NCBI RefSeq assembly: GCF_001704415.2
Contig: NC_030821.1
Location: 39,849,210 to 39,913,209, forward strand
DNA: 64,000 nucleotides
From: Capra hircus
Lineage: Eukaryota > Chordata > Mammalia > Artiodactyla > Bovidae
Direction of reading: 5' to 3'
This document shows positions 1 through 11,380 of the stretch, piece by piece. Both the position numbers and the translations under genes were made by a program. The number at the start of each line of letters is the position of its first letter. The stretch's first letter is position 1. Under the pieces are notes generated by a model. It ran no database searches and was not told where the DNA came from. It saw only the letters and a program-made list of their open reading frames with translations.

Positions 1-185
1 ATCCCTGGGATTCTCCAGGCAAGAACACTGAAGTGGGTTGCCATTTCCTTCTCCAGTGCATGAAAGTGAATTTGCTCAGTCGTGTCCAACTCCTAGCAAC
101 CCCATGGACTGCAGCCCACCAGGCTCCTCCATCCATGGGATTTTCCAGGCAACAGTACTGGAGTGGGGTGCCATTGGCTTCTCCA
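1..185 (+). mobile_element. Bov-A2 SINE, 3' portion
   Basis: Dimeric Bov-A sequence reading in the forward direction and cut by the window start. The first monomer ends at the typical 'gccatttccttctcc' near 53, a short GAAAGTGA-type linker follows, and the second monomer runs to 'ccattggcttctcc'. Bov-A units derive from the BovB 3' end and are mobilised by BovB in ruminants. Confidence 0.85.
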
Positions 186-417
186 ACTTTAGCCATATAT
201 TACTATAATAATGATAAACCACATAAGATAGTCTAATAAAATTAAACTATCTAAAAACATTCTAATAAGAAAAATAGAGCATATATAATCCAGTAGGAAT
301 CTGTGGAGTATTATATGACTAATTTAGTCTGAAATAAAAACAGCTACAAGGTACTTACGTGTACACAGGAAATTAATGTGAACTTTATAAACTGAGTTGA
401 ATTTAAGATAAATCAGT
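186..417. other. AT-rich intergenic, nothing recognised
   Basis: About 230 bases of A/T-rich sequence between the Bov-A2 and the L1M remnant. No reading frame, repeat or RNA gene is visible. Confidence 0.5.
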
Positions 418-1795
418 AACTATTTTTTATTGAAGCATAACTGACACATAACATCACATGAGTTTCAGGTGTACACCATAATGATTCCATATTTGTATAT
501 ATTTTGAAAAAATGAAAGAGAAGTCGCTCAGTTGTGTCTAACTCATTGCAACCCCTAGGACTGTAACCTGCCAGGCTCTTCTGTCCATGGGATTTTCCAG
601 GCAAGAATGCAAGAGTGGGTTGCCATTTCCTTCTCCAGGGGATCTTCCCAACCTCAACCTAGGAATCAAACCCAGGTCTCCCTGCATTGCAGACAAACTC
701 CTTACCATCTGAGCCACCAGGGAATCCCATATTTTGAAATGATCACCGCAATGAGTGTAGTTTACATCCGTCACCGCATAGTTATAAACACTCTTTTCTT
801 CTTATGTTGAGAAATTTTAAGATTTACTCAGCAGCTTTTGAGTTAAGCAATGTAATATTATTAATATAATCATCATGCTGTATATTACGTCCCCATGACT
901 TACCCACTGTATAAATAAAAATTTATACCTTTTTACCCCCTTGCCTCATTTTGCCTATCCCCCTAGTCCCTGCTCCAGGCAACCATCCATCTGTTTTCTA
1001 TATTCATGAGCTCATTTTTTTTTTCTGGGGGGAAGGAGATTTTTTAGTTTAAAATCTCATATATCATATAGTATTTCTCTTTTTCTTTCTGACTTATTTC
1101 ACTTACTGTAATATCTTCAAGCTTCATGCCTACTGTCCAACATTTCCTTTTTTTATCACTTAATAATATTCTGTTTCTCAGGCTGATTAATATACCACAT
1201 TTTATTTTTCTATTCATCCATTGGTTGACATTAGGTTGTTTCCATGCCTTGGTTTTGGTAAATAATGCTGCACAGAACATGGACTTACATATATCTTTTA
1301 AATTAGTGTTTCATTTTCTTTGCATAAATACCCAGAAGTAGAATTTCCAGATCACATGTTACTTCTATATTTAATTTTTTGAGGAACATCCATAATGTTT
1401 TCCATAGAGGATCCACTAGTTGACTTTCCTACCAACAATGTACAAGTGTTTCTTTTTTGCCACATCTTTGCCAAAACTTGTAATTTCTAGTCTTTTGGAT
1501 AATAGCTATTCTAACAGGTATGAGGTAATATCTCATTGTGGTTTTGAAATATACTTGCCAAGTTAATATTGATGTTGAGCATCTTTACATGTATTTTTGA
1601 ACATTTGAATTTTTTTTTAATAATGTCTACTCAGGCCCTCTGGCCATTTTTTAACTAGATTATCTTTTGCTATTAAGTTGTATGGGTTCCTTATAGATTT
1701 TGGATATTAGCCCCTTATCAGATATATGATTTGCAAATATTTTCTCAGATTCAGAAGATTGCTTATTTTGTTGAAGTTTTCTCTTGGTGTGCATT
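418..1795 (-). mobile_element. L1M-type LINE remnant, 3' end, minus strand
   Basis: Old mammalian L1 read in reverse. It begins with 3' UTR sequence ('attgaagcataactgac', 'catccccatgacttac') and continues into the reverse complement of the ORF2 C-terminal region ('ggttgtttccatgcc', 'aataatgctgc', 'aatttttgaggaac', 'tctcattgtgg', 'gttgagcatc'). Many indels and stops mark a fossil. A Bov-tA interrupts it at 510-728. The subfamily (L1MA/L1MB-like) is uncertain. Confidence 0.75.
510..728 (-). mobile_element. Bov-tA SINE, minus strand, with TSD
   Basis: Reverse-complement Bov-tA. The Bov-A part comes first ('gtcgctcagttgtgtc', 'tccatgggattttccagg'), then the tRNA-Glu-related head ('gagccaccagggaatccc'). 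An exact 11-bp duplication (atattttgaaa) flanks it at 499-509 and 729-739. It lies inside an older L1M. Confidence 0.9.
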
Positions 1796-1884
1796 TACAA
1801 TATAAAGACAATTACAGAGGGGAAAAAAATCCAATTTCACCACTCTGTAATAACAGGTTTATTTTTTCCCACCCTTTTAATTTG

Positions 1885-2150
1885 CAATTATAAAATAAAT
1901 AAGACATGGGGATATAATGTACAGCATGACTATAGTGACTGTAGTTCATAACACTGTATTGTACAAAGTTGCTAAGAGTAGATCTTAAAAGTTTCCATCA
2001 GAAGAAAAAAAATTTATTGCTATGTGTGGTGATGGATGCTAACTAGATTTATTGTGCTGATCATTTATCAATGTATACAAATAGTAAGTCACATTGTACC
2101 TTAAAACTAATATAATGTTATATGTCAGTTATATCTCAATTATAAAAATA
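1885..2150 (+). mobile_element. L1M 3' UTR fragment, plus strand
   Basis: Resembles the mammalian L1M 3' end in forward orientation: 'ggggatataatgtacagcat', 'gttgctaagagtagatc', 'tgtgtggtgatggatg', 'actaatataatgttatatgtc'. It is opposite in orientation to the neighbouring L1M remnants. Confidence 0.65.
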
Positions 2151-2174
2151 CAGAACATGTAATTTATATTTCAA

Positions 2175-2735
2175 TGCAATGGAAATATATAGATATAAAA
2201 TTACACACATAATAAATTTATGCATGTATATCATTTTTTCAAACTTGAAATCATAATGTAGATTCCACTTTGTCTTATAATTTTCAGTTAGCATTTTATC
2301 ATAAGTATTTCCCTAAGCCATTAAATTCTTCTTGAAGATATGTTTTATATCAATTCACTATTAATTCTACTATAAATATATTAAAATTTAATTATTTTCT
2401 TTAAATAAAAATATGACCAACATTCTTGTACATAAATTTTGTGTCCTTTTTCATTTTCCCTGGAATTCATTGAGTTAAAGATGTTTACAGTCTCACCAAA
2501 TGTTTGTCCAGAATGCTGTGACAATTTCCATATCCATCAAGACATCATAATATTTAACATATCTTTTTCAATTATCAAATAATTATTTGTGATTTATTTT
2601 TATCCTGAGAATTGCTTGGCATAGTTTTAATTGATAATGTCTTTATGTTTTTAACAATTTACGTAAATGCTTTAACAATTTATTTTTAATTAAAGTAACT
2701 TGGGATGCACCAGATAATTAACGGAGTGTAGTAAG
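2175..2735 (-). mobile_element. Degraded L1M (L1ME/L1MC-like) remnant, minus strand
   Basis: Weak but recurrent matches to reverse-strand old L1, such as 'aacattcttgtacataaat', 'catttttcatttccc'-like text and a 'caccaaatgtttgtccag' block. It is heavily decayed, and boundaries are approximate. Confidence 0.45.
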
Positions 2736-3520
2736 TGCAGTTGGGAAGGTAGCAGTCCTAAAGTGTGTGTGTGTATGCTAAGTTACTTCAATCATGTCTG
2801 ACCTGCTGCTGATTATTAAAAACATTCTTTTATATTCTCTAGAAGGATCAAGGAGTAGCAGTGTCTTAGATTTAATGATATGCAACGACATTGTAAGAAT
2901 AACAAATGCATATTGAAAAAATAAAAATGATAAGAAAGACTTTAAATTATAAAATGTCTCCCTGACTCCCAGTACCAATCACCAAAGATTTCATAAATTA
3001 TATATAAACACATACAACTATTTTCTTTGTCTTTATGCATATATATGTGTGATGGAGATATATACTAATATATATATTAATATCTGAGTGACAGAGATCT
3101 GCAACATTAAAAGTACATTCTGCTTCATATAATATAACAAAATTGGAGATACTTGTTACCTTTAAAAGGTAGCATTGTCAGCTACTACAATTCAAAATGG
3201 TTTGGGGAAAAATATAAATGATTGTCTTAAATGGCTTCTGAGAGAAACTGGGTTTTAATCTTTGAAGATGGATTTGGGGAAGACAATTTTGACATTCCCT
3301 AACGTATACTTCCACGGGTCTATATAGGGAACAGAATATCGTTCTGCACACTTGATATTAATTTTAGATCTTTGGTGTACTGAATGGTTAATTATACCAT
3401 CCACCAAGATAACTAGTACATTTTAAGTGATTTTTAGTTTGTCAAAAGAAGCAATATAATATAAAACCACAACACTGAAATTCACACTGTTGACATGGCT
3501 GACAAATGGGAAACAGGTTT
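2736..3520. other. Intergenic; short Bov-A-like scrap, otherwise nothing recognised
   Basis: A short TG run at 2,765-2,775 is followed by about 35 bases resembling the Bov-A2 head (2,774-2,806). The rest is A/T-rich with no recognised gene or repeat. Confidence 0.4.
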
Positions 3521-3572
3521 AAAACTAATGTTTACTGACTTATCCTAAAACTAATGTTTACTGACTTATCCT
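3521..3572. repeat. Exact 26-bp tandem duplication
   Basis: A 26-base unit starting 'aaaactaatgtttactgact' occurs twice in direct succession (3,521-3,546 and 3,547-3,572) with no mismatch, which suggests a recent replication-slippage duplication. Confidence 0.95.
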
Positions 3573-3941
3573 ATTTCCTCACTTTTGCTTTTTCCAAAGC
3601 AAATATGACAATTCTGAGACTAAGGAATTCCACTTTCCATAGCTGATGATTCATCAGAGATTACCTTTCCTCAAGTTCTTCCCATTGATACAAATCCTTG
3701 CTACTTTAATGTGAAGCCTTCTTTTCATTTTTTTGGAATCCAGTTCGACTAACCTGTTAAAATCACAGCTTCCTGGTTCCTTTTTCCCTCAAGGATGGAA
3801 TGATCAGGGTCGTCAAAGTAATGTACAGGGATAACTTTAGGGTCAAAACACCACTTTTCCATAAAATTTAAATCCAGCACCACTAATCAGACAGTAGGCA
3901 ATCCCCACAGTCTGACCTCATAAGGCCAAAGAAGTGAATTG
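3573..3941. other. Intergenic, nothing recognised
   Basis: No coding frame or repeat identified. It ends at the 5' target-site duplication of the MYEF2/L1 insertion. Confidence 0.4.
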
Positions 3942-3954
3942 AAAAAGGAAGAGC

Positions 3955-4353
3955 GATTGTCGCGCTCGGAGCCCCTCAGCGCAGGCAGCGGAGGCAGAGG
4001 CTGTGGTGGACAGATGGTTGACACCGACAAGCCCGAGGTGGTTATGGGCCCTGGCGATGACATCCTGCATGGGCACCTCTTGGAGCCGCTGGCGAGCCTC
4101 GGGCAAGAACCTCATCCACCCAGGCAGGAGAAGCAGCCTCCGCAGCACAGCAGCAGCTCCAATGGCATTAAAATGAAGAATGATGAATCAGTTCATCAGT
4201 TAATTGAGAGAAATCTGAATTAAAAGAAAAATCTACAGGAAATAAGAAGGCTAGTAGGTTTCATACTTACTCAAAAGAGAAGAATTCAGGCAGTGGAGAA
4301 AAGAAGGGTCCAAATCCTAACAGAGTTTTTATTAGCAACATCCCATTTTGTGG
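3955..4353 (+). pseudogene. MYEF2: MYEF2 5' retrocopy (processed pseudogene), fused to L1
   Basis: Intronless copy of the 5' end of myelin expression factor 2, an RRM protein related to hnRNP M. About 60 bases of GC-rich, CpG-containing 5' UTR lead to an ATG at 4,014. The frame then reads acidic/proline-rich N-terminal sequence including 'PQHSSSSNG' and 'NDES'. A small indel after NDES breaks the frame, so the upstream frame stops at about 4,221. From about 4,207 the original frame resumes with 'EKSELKEKSTGNKKASRF' and ends in the first strand of RRM1 ('NRVFISNIP'). The copy stops abruptly at 4,353 in a 16-base A run and is followed at once by L1 ORF2 on the same strand. It lacks all of RRM1 beyond its start, RRM2 and RRM3, so it cannot encode a working protein. 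Identification is from remembered family sequence; a BLAST search would settle it. Confidence 0.85.
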
Positions 4354-4369
4354 AAAAAAAAAAAAAAAA
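4354..4369 (+). repeat. A16 tract at the MYEF2/L1 junction
   Basis: Sixteen consecutive A residues lie exactly between MYEF2 coding sequence and L1 ORF2 sequence. It could be an expanded A-rich stretch of the MYEF2 coding region or a tail of a truncated transcript. Confidence 0.9.
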
Positions 4370-5261
4370 CAGTAGAAGGAAAGAAATCATAAAGATCCGA
4401 GAAGAAATCAATGAAAAAGAAATGAAGAAACAATAGTAAAGGTAAATAAAACTAAAAGCTGGTTCCTTGAGAAGATGAACATAATTGACAAACCTTTAGC
4501 TAGATTCATCAAGAAAAAAAGAGAGAAGAATCAGATCAACAAAATTAGAAGTGAAAAAGGAGAGGTTACAACAGACAATGCAGAAATGCAAAGGATTATG
4601 AGACTGTTATGAACACTATATGACAATAAAATGGATAACCTGGAAGAAATGGACAAATTCCTAGAAAAGTTCCATCTTCCAAGACTGAACCAGTAAGAAA
4701 TAGAAATTATGAACAACCCAACTACAAGCACTGAAATTGAAGCTATGAGTAAAAATGTCCCCAAGAAACAAAAAGCCAGGACCAGATGGCTTCACAGGAG
4801 AATTCTATCAAATATTTAGAGAAGAGCTTATCCTTCTAAAACTCTTTCAAAAAATTGCAGAGGAAGGAATACTTCCAAACTCATTCTATGAGCCCACCAT
4901 CATTCTGATACCAAAACCAGATAAAGGCAACACACAATAAAGAAAACTACAGGCCGATATCACTGATAAACATAGATGAAAAAATCCTCAACAAAATTTT
5001 AGCAAACAGAATTCATCAACACATCTAAAAGCTCATACACCATGATCACATTGGGTCTATTCAAGGGATGCAAGGATTCTTCAATATACACAAATCAATG
5101 TGATATACCATGTTAACAAATTGAAAGATTAAAAAAATATGATAATCTCAATAGATTCAGAAAAAGCCTTTGACAAAATTAAGCACTCATTTATGATTAA
5201 AACTCTTCAAAAAATGGATATAGAAGGAACCTACCTCAACATAGTAAAGGCCATATATGAT

Positions 5262-5369
5262 AGTTCAGTTCAGTTCAGTTCAGTTCAGTTCAATAGCTCA
5301 GTCATGTCTGACTCTTTGTGACCCCATGAATCGCAGCACGCCAGGCCTCCCTGTCCATCACCAACTCCT
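5262..5369 (-). mobile_element. BovB 3'-terminal fragment (ART2A-like), minus strand
   Basis: Starts with five TTCAG-type pentamers, the tandem tail typical of BovB ends, followed by 'agctcagtcatgtctgac' and 'catgaatcgcagcacgcc' to 'ccatcaccaactcc'. Only about 108 bases are present. It interrupts L1 ORF2 between 'ccatatatga' and 'cctacagcaaac'. No clear TSD is visible. Confidence 0.85.
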
Positions 5370-5900
5370 AAGCCTACAGCAAACATTATTCTCAATGGTA
5401 AAAAACTGAAAGCATTTTCCCTAAGATCAGGAACAAGACAAGGGTGTCCACTTTCACCATTATTATTCATCATAGTTCTGGAAGTCCTAGCTATAGCAAT
5501 CAGAGAAGAAAAAGAAAAGGAATCCAGATTGGAAAAGAATTAAAGCTCTCACTGTTTGTAGATGACATCACTGTACATAGAAAACCCTAAAGATAGTATC
5601 AGAAAATTACTAGAGCTAATCAGTGAATTTAGCAAAGTTGCAGGATACAAAGTCAGTACACAGAAATCACTTGCATTTCTATATAGTAACAATGAAAAAT
5701 CAGAAAGAGAAATAAAGGAATCAATCCCATTCACCATTGCAACAAAAAGAATTAAATATCCAGGAATAAACTTATCTAAGGAGACAAAAGAACTGTACTC
5801 AGAAAATTATAAGACACTAATGAAATAAATCAAAGATGACTTAAAGAGATGGAGAGATATTCCATGTTCTACTACCAAATGCAATCTACAGATTCAAATG

Positions 5901-5992
5901 CCCAGCCACTCATTATTAGATAAATGCAAACACCACTCATTATTAGATAAATGCAAATCAAAACTACAGTGAGATATTACCTCATACTGGGC
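5901..5992 (+). repeat. Misplaced copy of downstream L1 ORF2 sequence
   Basis: These 92 bases interrupt the ORF2 text 'gattcaatg.../atccctatcaaattacc'. They match the same element's own sequence at about 6,806-6,866 ('ccactcattattagataaat' through 'ttacctcatactgggc'). The first 24 bases of the block are themselves repeated in tandem. Confidence 0.85.
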
Positions 5993-7799
5993 GATCCCTA
6001 TCAAATTACCAATGGCATTTTTCACAGAACTAGAACAAAATATTTCATAATTCATATGGAAACTCAAAAGATCCTGAATAGCCAAAGCAGTCTTGAGAAA
6101 GAAGAATGGAGCTGGAGGAATCAACCTTCTTGACTTCAGATTACACTACAATGCTACTATCATCAGGACAGTATAGTACTGGCACAAAAATAGAAATATA
6201 GGCCAATGGAACAAGATAGAAAGCCCAGAAACAAACCTAAGCACCTGTGGGTATCTTATTTTTAACAAAGGAGGCAAGGATATACAATGTGGCAAAGACA
6301 GCCTCTTCGATAAATGATGCTGGGAAAACTGGACAGCTACATGTAAAAGAATGAAATTAGAACACTTCCTAATACCATACACAAAGAGAAACTCAAAGTG
6401 AATTAAAGACCTAAGTATAAAACCAGAAATTATAAAACTCTTAGAGGAAAACATAAGCAGAATACTCAATGACATAAATCAAAGCAAGATTCTCTATGAC
6501 CCACCTCTTTAGAGTAATGGAAATAAAAGCAAAAGTAAACAAGTGGGACCTTATTAAACTTAAAAAGCTTTTGTACAGCAAAGGAAACTATAAGCAAGGT
6601 GAAAAAAACAACCCTTAGAATTGGAGAAAACAATAGCAAATGAAACAACTGACAAAGGATTAATTTCCAGAATATATAGGCAGCTCATACAACTCAATGC
6701 CAGAAAACAATCAACCTAATCAAAAAGTGGGAAAAAGACCTAAACAGACATTTCTCCAAAGAAGACATATAGATGGCTAACAAACACATGAAAAGATGCT
6801 CAACACCACTCATTATTAGATAAATGCAAATCAAAACTACAATGAGATATTACCTCATACTGGGCAGAATGGGCACCATTAAAAAGTCTACAAACGATAA
6901 ATGCTGGAGAAGAAAAGGGAATACTTTTGTGCTGTTGGTGGAAATGTAAATTGATACAGCCACTATGGAAGATGGTATGGAGATTCCTTAAAAACCTAGG
7001 AATAAAACCACCATATGATCCAGCAATCCCACTCCTAGGCATATACTCTGAGGAAACAAAAATTGAAAAGTACACATGTATCCCATTTTTTTGCAGCACT
7101 ATTTACAATAGCTAGAACATAGAAGCAACCTGGACGTCCATCGACAGATGAATGGATAAAGAAGTTGTGATACATATACACAGTGGAATATTACTCAGCC
7201 ATAAAAATGAACACATCTGAGTCAGTTCTAATGAGGTGGATGAAACGAGAACCTATTATACAGAGTGAAGTAAATCAGAAAGAGAAAGATAAATATCATA
7301 TTCTAACACATATATACAGAATCTAGAAGAATGGTACTGAAGAACTTATTTACAGGCAGCAGTGGAGAAACAGACATAGAGAATAGACTTTTGGACATGG
7401 GGAGAGGGGAGGAGAGAGTGATATGTATGGAAAGAGTAACATGGAAACTTATATTACCATATGTAATGTAAAATACATATGTAATGTAAAATAGAAAGCC
7501 AATGAGAATTTGCTGTATGGCTCAGGAACTCAAACAGGGGTTCTGTATCAACCTAGAGGGGTTGAATGGGAAGGGAGATGAGAGGGAGGTTCAAAAGGGA
7601 GGGGCTATATGTATACCTATGGCTGATTTATGTTGAGGTTTGACAGAAAACAACAAAATTCTGTAAAGCAATTATCCTTCAGTAAAAAATTAATTAAAAT
7701 TTTAAAATGGAAAAAAAAAGGAGGAGCTGTGATTACCTGAGAGTGGAGACTAATTTCCAGGCTAGTTCTGTTTCACTCCTCTTATAGAGTGTGTAAAAG

Positions 7800-8004
7800 A
7801 AATGAAAGTGTTAGTCATGTCCAACTCTTGAAACCCCATGGACTGTAGCCTGCCCAGTTCCTTTATCCATGGAATTCTCCAGGCAAGAATATTGGAGTGG
7901 GTAGCCATTCCCTTCTCCAGGGGTTTTCTTACCCAGAGATTGTACCTGAGTTCTTCTTCATTGCAAGCAGATTCTTTACCATCTGAGCTATCAGGGAAGC
8001 CCTG
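7800..8004 (-). mobile_element. Bov-tA SINE, minus strand
   Basis: Reverse Bov-tA with the Bov-A body ('agtcatgtccaactcttg', 'tctccaggcaagaatattgg') followed by the tRNA-related head ('ccatctgagctatcaggg'). Imperfect TSD: agagtgtgtaaaag at 7,786-7,799 against agagtatgttaag at 8,005-8,017. Confidence 0.85.
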
Positions 8005-8164
8005 AGAGTATGTTAAGAACTCACTCATTTCCCTCTGATTTAGTAGTCCAGAACTCAACTGTGGAACAGAATAACTTTTAAATTCCAGAAAATTTGCTCA
8101 TATGAGATGATGAACAAAGGGCAGATGAGTGAAATTTATGATACTGATTAGATATATTAAAAAA

Positions 8165-10128
8165 TCTAAAGTCAATCATCTAAAACTTTCAACTTAAGAA
8201 ACTAAAAGAAGAACAAACTAAATCAAAAGGAAGAATAAAAAAGAGAGAACAAAAAAGGAGAAATAATAATTATATAGCAAAATCAATGAAATTGCAAACA
8301 AGAAATCAATGGAGAATGATCAATGAAATCAAAAGCTAATTGTTTAAAAAATCAACAAAATCAATAAGCCTCTAGCCAATCTAAGAAAAAAGAAAAAGTA
8401 CACAAATTACTGATATCAGAAGTGAATGAAGACACACCACTATAGATCACAAAAACATTAAAGGGGGGAAAAAAGGAGTATCATGCACAGCTCTGTGCTT
8501 ACAAATTCGATAACCTGGAAGAAATAAACCAATTCTTCGTAAGACACAATTTGCTAAAACTCACAAAAGGAGAAATGAACAATATGAAGAGGACTGTATC
8601 AATTAAATCATTGAATCCATAATTAATAACCTTCCAAAACAGAAAACATCAAGTGCAGATGGATTCACTGGTGAATGTAACCAAATATGTAAGAAAAAAA
8701 TTATACAAATTATCCACAATATTTTTCTAGAAGGAAAAAGCAGGAGGAATATTTCATAAACCATTCTGTGAAGCCAGCATTACCTTAATACCAAAGACAT
8801 TACAAGAAATACAGAACAATACTTTTAATGAACATAGATGCTAAATTCCTTAATAAAATATAATCAAATAGAATCTAAAAATGAGTAAAAAGAATTATAC
8901 AACACAACCAAGTAGGATTTATTCCAAGTATGTAAAATTATTTCAACATTTAAAAATCAATTAATGCAATCCGTCGCATCAACAGACAAAATAAATCACA
9001 TGATTATATCAATATATGCAGAAAAAGCCTTTGACATAATCTAACACCTATTCAGACAACTCTCAGAAGCTAGGGATAGAGGGAAACTTCCTTAACTTGA
9101 TAATTGACATCTACAGAAATCCCCACAGATAACATTGAATTTGATAATGAGAAACTCAAAACTATCCCACCCAGATGAGGAACAAGGCAAGAATGTCCTC
9201 TCTTATCACTGCTATAAGTCAGCTAATACAACAAGACAGGAAAATTAACAACATACATAATGATAAGAAAAAAATGGAACTAATAAATAATCATAACAAG
9301 GCTCCAGAAGAAAAGTTTAATATAAAAAGGAAAATAGCTTTCTTATATAACAGCAATGAATAAGTAGGATTTGAAGTTAAACACATTGCTATTTATATTA
9401 GCATCAGAAAATGAAATTCCTATGTATAAATGTGACAAAATGCATACAAAATATATGTAAAGAAAACTACAAAACTCTGATGAAAGTAATTAAACAAATA
9501 ATTAAATGGAAAGGTATTCCATGTTCATGGGTGGAAAGACTCAAGATTGTCATGTCAATTCTTTCCAACTTGATCCAAAAATTCAATGCAATCCTAATCA
9601 AAATCAAGTTATTTTGTAGATACATAGAGAGGCAAAAGGTTCTGCTGATATTCAGTCAAAGAAGTTAGGAACTGATATCCACACAAAAATCTTCACATGT
9701 TTATTTATAGAAGTTTTATTCATAATTGTCAAAACTTGGAATCAAACAAGATATCTTACAGATATTGTAAAAATGACCAGGGTCTGCTGAGGAATAAAGG
9801 TTATAAGAGATGGACAGACAGATCACTGAGAAATTTTAGGGCATTAGAAATTTGTGAGACTACAATGGTGAAAACATGTCATTATACATTAGTTAAAACC
9901 CACTGAATGGACAACACGAAGAATATGTTCTCATGTGAACTATGGATTTGGGGTGGTAATGATGTGTCAGTGTAGGTTCATCAGTTATAACTACCTCTCT
10001 GGTGGGGAAATATTGATAGTGGAGGAGGTTGTGCATGTGTTGGGGCAGCAGTTGTACAGAAATCTAATTTTTATTCAATTTTGCTGTGAACCTAAAATTT
10101 CTCTTAAAAAAAGTCTATTTTAAAAAAT
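8165..10128 (+). mobile_element. Old L1M LINE, ORF2 to 3' end, plus strand
   Basis: Highly diverged L1 in forward orientation. ORF2-like text includes 'gaaatcaaaagctaattg', 'cttccaaactt'-type text and 'gcagaaaaagcctttgac' (about 9,018). The 3' end has the typical 'actctggtgggg'-like block (about 9,990-10,045) and 'tgctgtgaacctaaaa' (10,083), ending in 'agtctatttt'. All frames are broken, and one short frame at 9,411-9,668 retains 'ENYKTLMK'. It resembles L1MC or related subfamilies. Confidence 0.7.
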
Positions 10129-10129
10129 G

Positions 10130-11028
10130 TAAAAAAAACTAAAGAAAGGATAATGTGTCATTATCATTACTATTGCACTTTTTGGATAACATATTAATTT
10201 TGCACCCAGATATTTTCATTCCAGCTGCGGCATCTCAGTGCCAAATCACCAAAATAAACAAAGCAAAACAAAAATAATCTAAAAGTAAACACACACACAA
10301 CATATGCTACCATTATCACTATTAAAGTAACAAAGTAACATTATAGAATATTTTAGTGGAAAAGTTAAGAAGTGCAATTGTTTGAAACAACAAACAATGT
10401 TCATGACAACGTTACTTTGTAAGAATCATTAAATGATGGTTATTTTTACCAAAATTTTATTTTTATATGTTTATTATTTTCATCTAAAATTTCTGGCGTC
10501 AGCTTCAAATGAGTTAATAGTTTTTAACTGGGATCTGACAATTTATTTGGTAAAGGACCAATACTTAATATTCTTGGATTTGCAGGCAAGAGGATCTCTG
10601 TCACACTCTAGTTCTCACCACAATACTTTTGTCTGAATTATTGATAAGACCCTGTGTCACTGCAAGGTTGCTGAGAAGCAGATGAAGTGTTTAGTGAGCA
10701 CTACTACCTCTGACACAGTGCCTCACCAGTATCCTTCCCTTTACAGTATTGTAACAGTTTAATAAGATGAACTGTGCACTCTGCTAAAGCATCCTTTGAG
10801 CCTAAAATACATTACCTAATATATGATACCAAGACTTCAATTCCAGTACGTGTTAGTTCCAAAATGAGAACAACTTAGAACATATAGTGAGCATATGACC
10901 AAGCAACCAATATAGTACAGATGATGTACTCTTTGAAATTTTTTATATTTGACTTTAAGCATCACACATTTTAAACATTAGGAAAAATAGCATGCTGCAA
11001 TAATAATATTAATATGCATTAAAAATAT
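10130..11028. other. Intergenic, nothing recognised
   Basis: A/T-rich sequence with a short CA run near 10,292-10,300. No coding frame above background and no repeat named. Confidence 0.4.
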
Positions 11029-11029
11029 A

Positions 11030-11265
11030 CAGCTATAGTGTTTCAAGCATTGTAGGTATCTACTATCATATTTAATATTATTTTAGCAGTGACTCTTATA
11101 ACATAGGTATTATTATCATCCTTTGGCCAAAGAGGAAATTAAAGTTCCAAGAGGTTAAATAATTCACTAGCTCAAAGTCATACAGCTAATAGCTTTCAGA
11201 GCTATTCTAACCAAAACTGGCTGATTCCAAAGCCCAATGCCTTCAACTACTACACTGAAAACTGA
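11030..11265 (+). mobile_element. MIR SINE, plus strand
   Basis: Ancient tRNA-derived SINE in forward orientation. The core 'taggtattattatcatcc', 'aaagaggaaattaaag', 'gaggttaaataattcac', 'gtcatacagctaat' and the end 'ccaaagcccaatgccttcaa' are all in MIR order. Confidence 0.75.
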
Positions 11266-11380
11266 AATATTCACAGGGCATATCCCATGGTTTGGGGCCA
11301 ACCAGGGTGATTTTACAGATATAAGTAATGATTTAATGTCAATATTTATTCAATAACCTCAAAAATTCAAATTAAATGAC

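Larger units (their letters stand above)
4370..7714 (+). mobile_element. 5'-truncated L1 (ORF2 to 3' end), part of the MYEF2 chimera
   Basis: L1 in forward orientation starting in ORF2 just before the reverse transcriptase domain and running through the ORF2 C-terminus ('yysaikkn' region near 7,190-7,210) to the 3' UTR and an A-rich end at 7,680-7,719. Many stops and frameshifts make it non-coding. The 3' UTR ('tgctgtatggctcaggaactc', about 7,510) is an older ruminant L1 type, unlike the young copies at 29,649 and 58,998. It contains a BovB-derived insertion (5,262-5,369), an out-of-place ORF2 block (5,901-5,992) and a small tandem duplication near 7,457-7,492. A TSD shared with the MYEF2 part (3,942-3,954 and 7,715-7,727) marks both as one insertion. 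Confidence 0.9.

Noticed and set aside
3939..4223. 94-codon frame with a start codon and CpG-rich 5' sequence, looking like a small gene
   Set aside because: It is the frame-shifted MYEF2 5' retrocopy. The first 25 codons lie in MYEF2 5' UTR and the TSD, and the last residues follow an indel.
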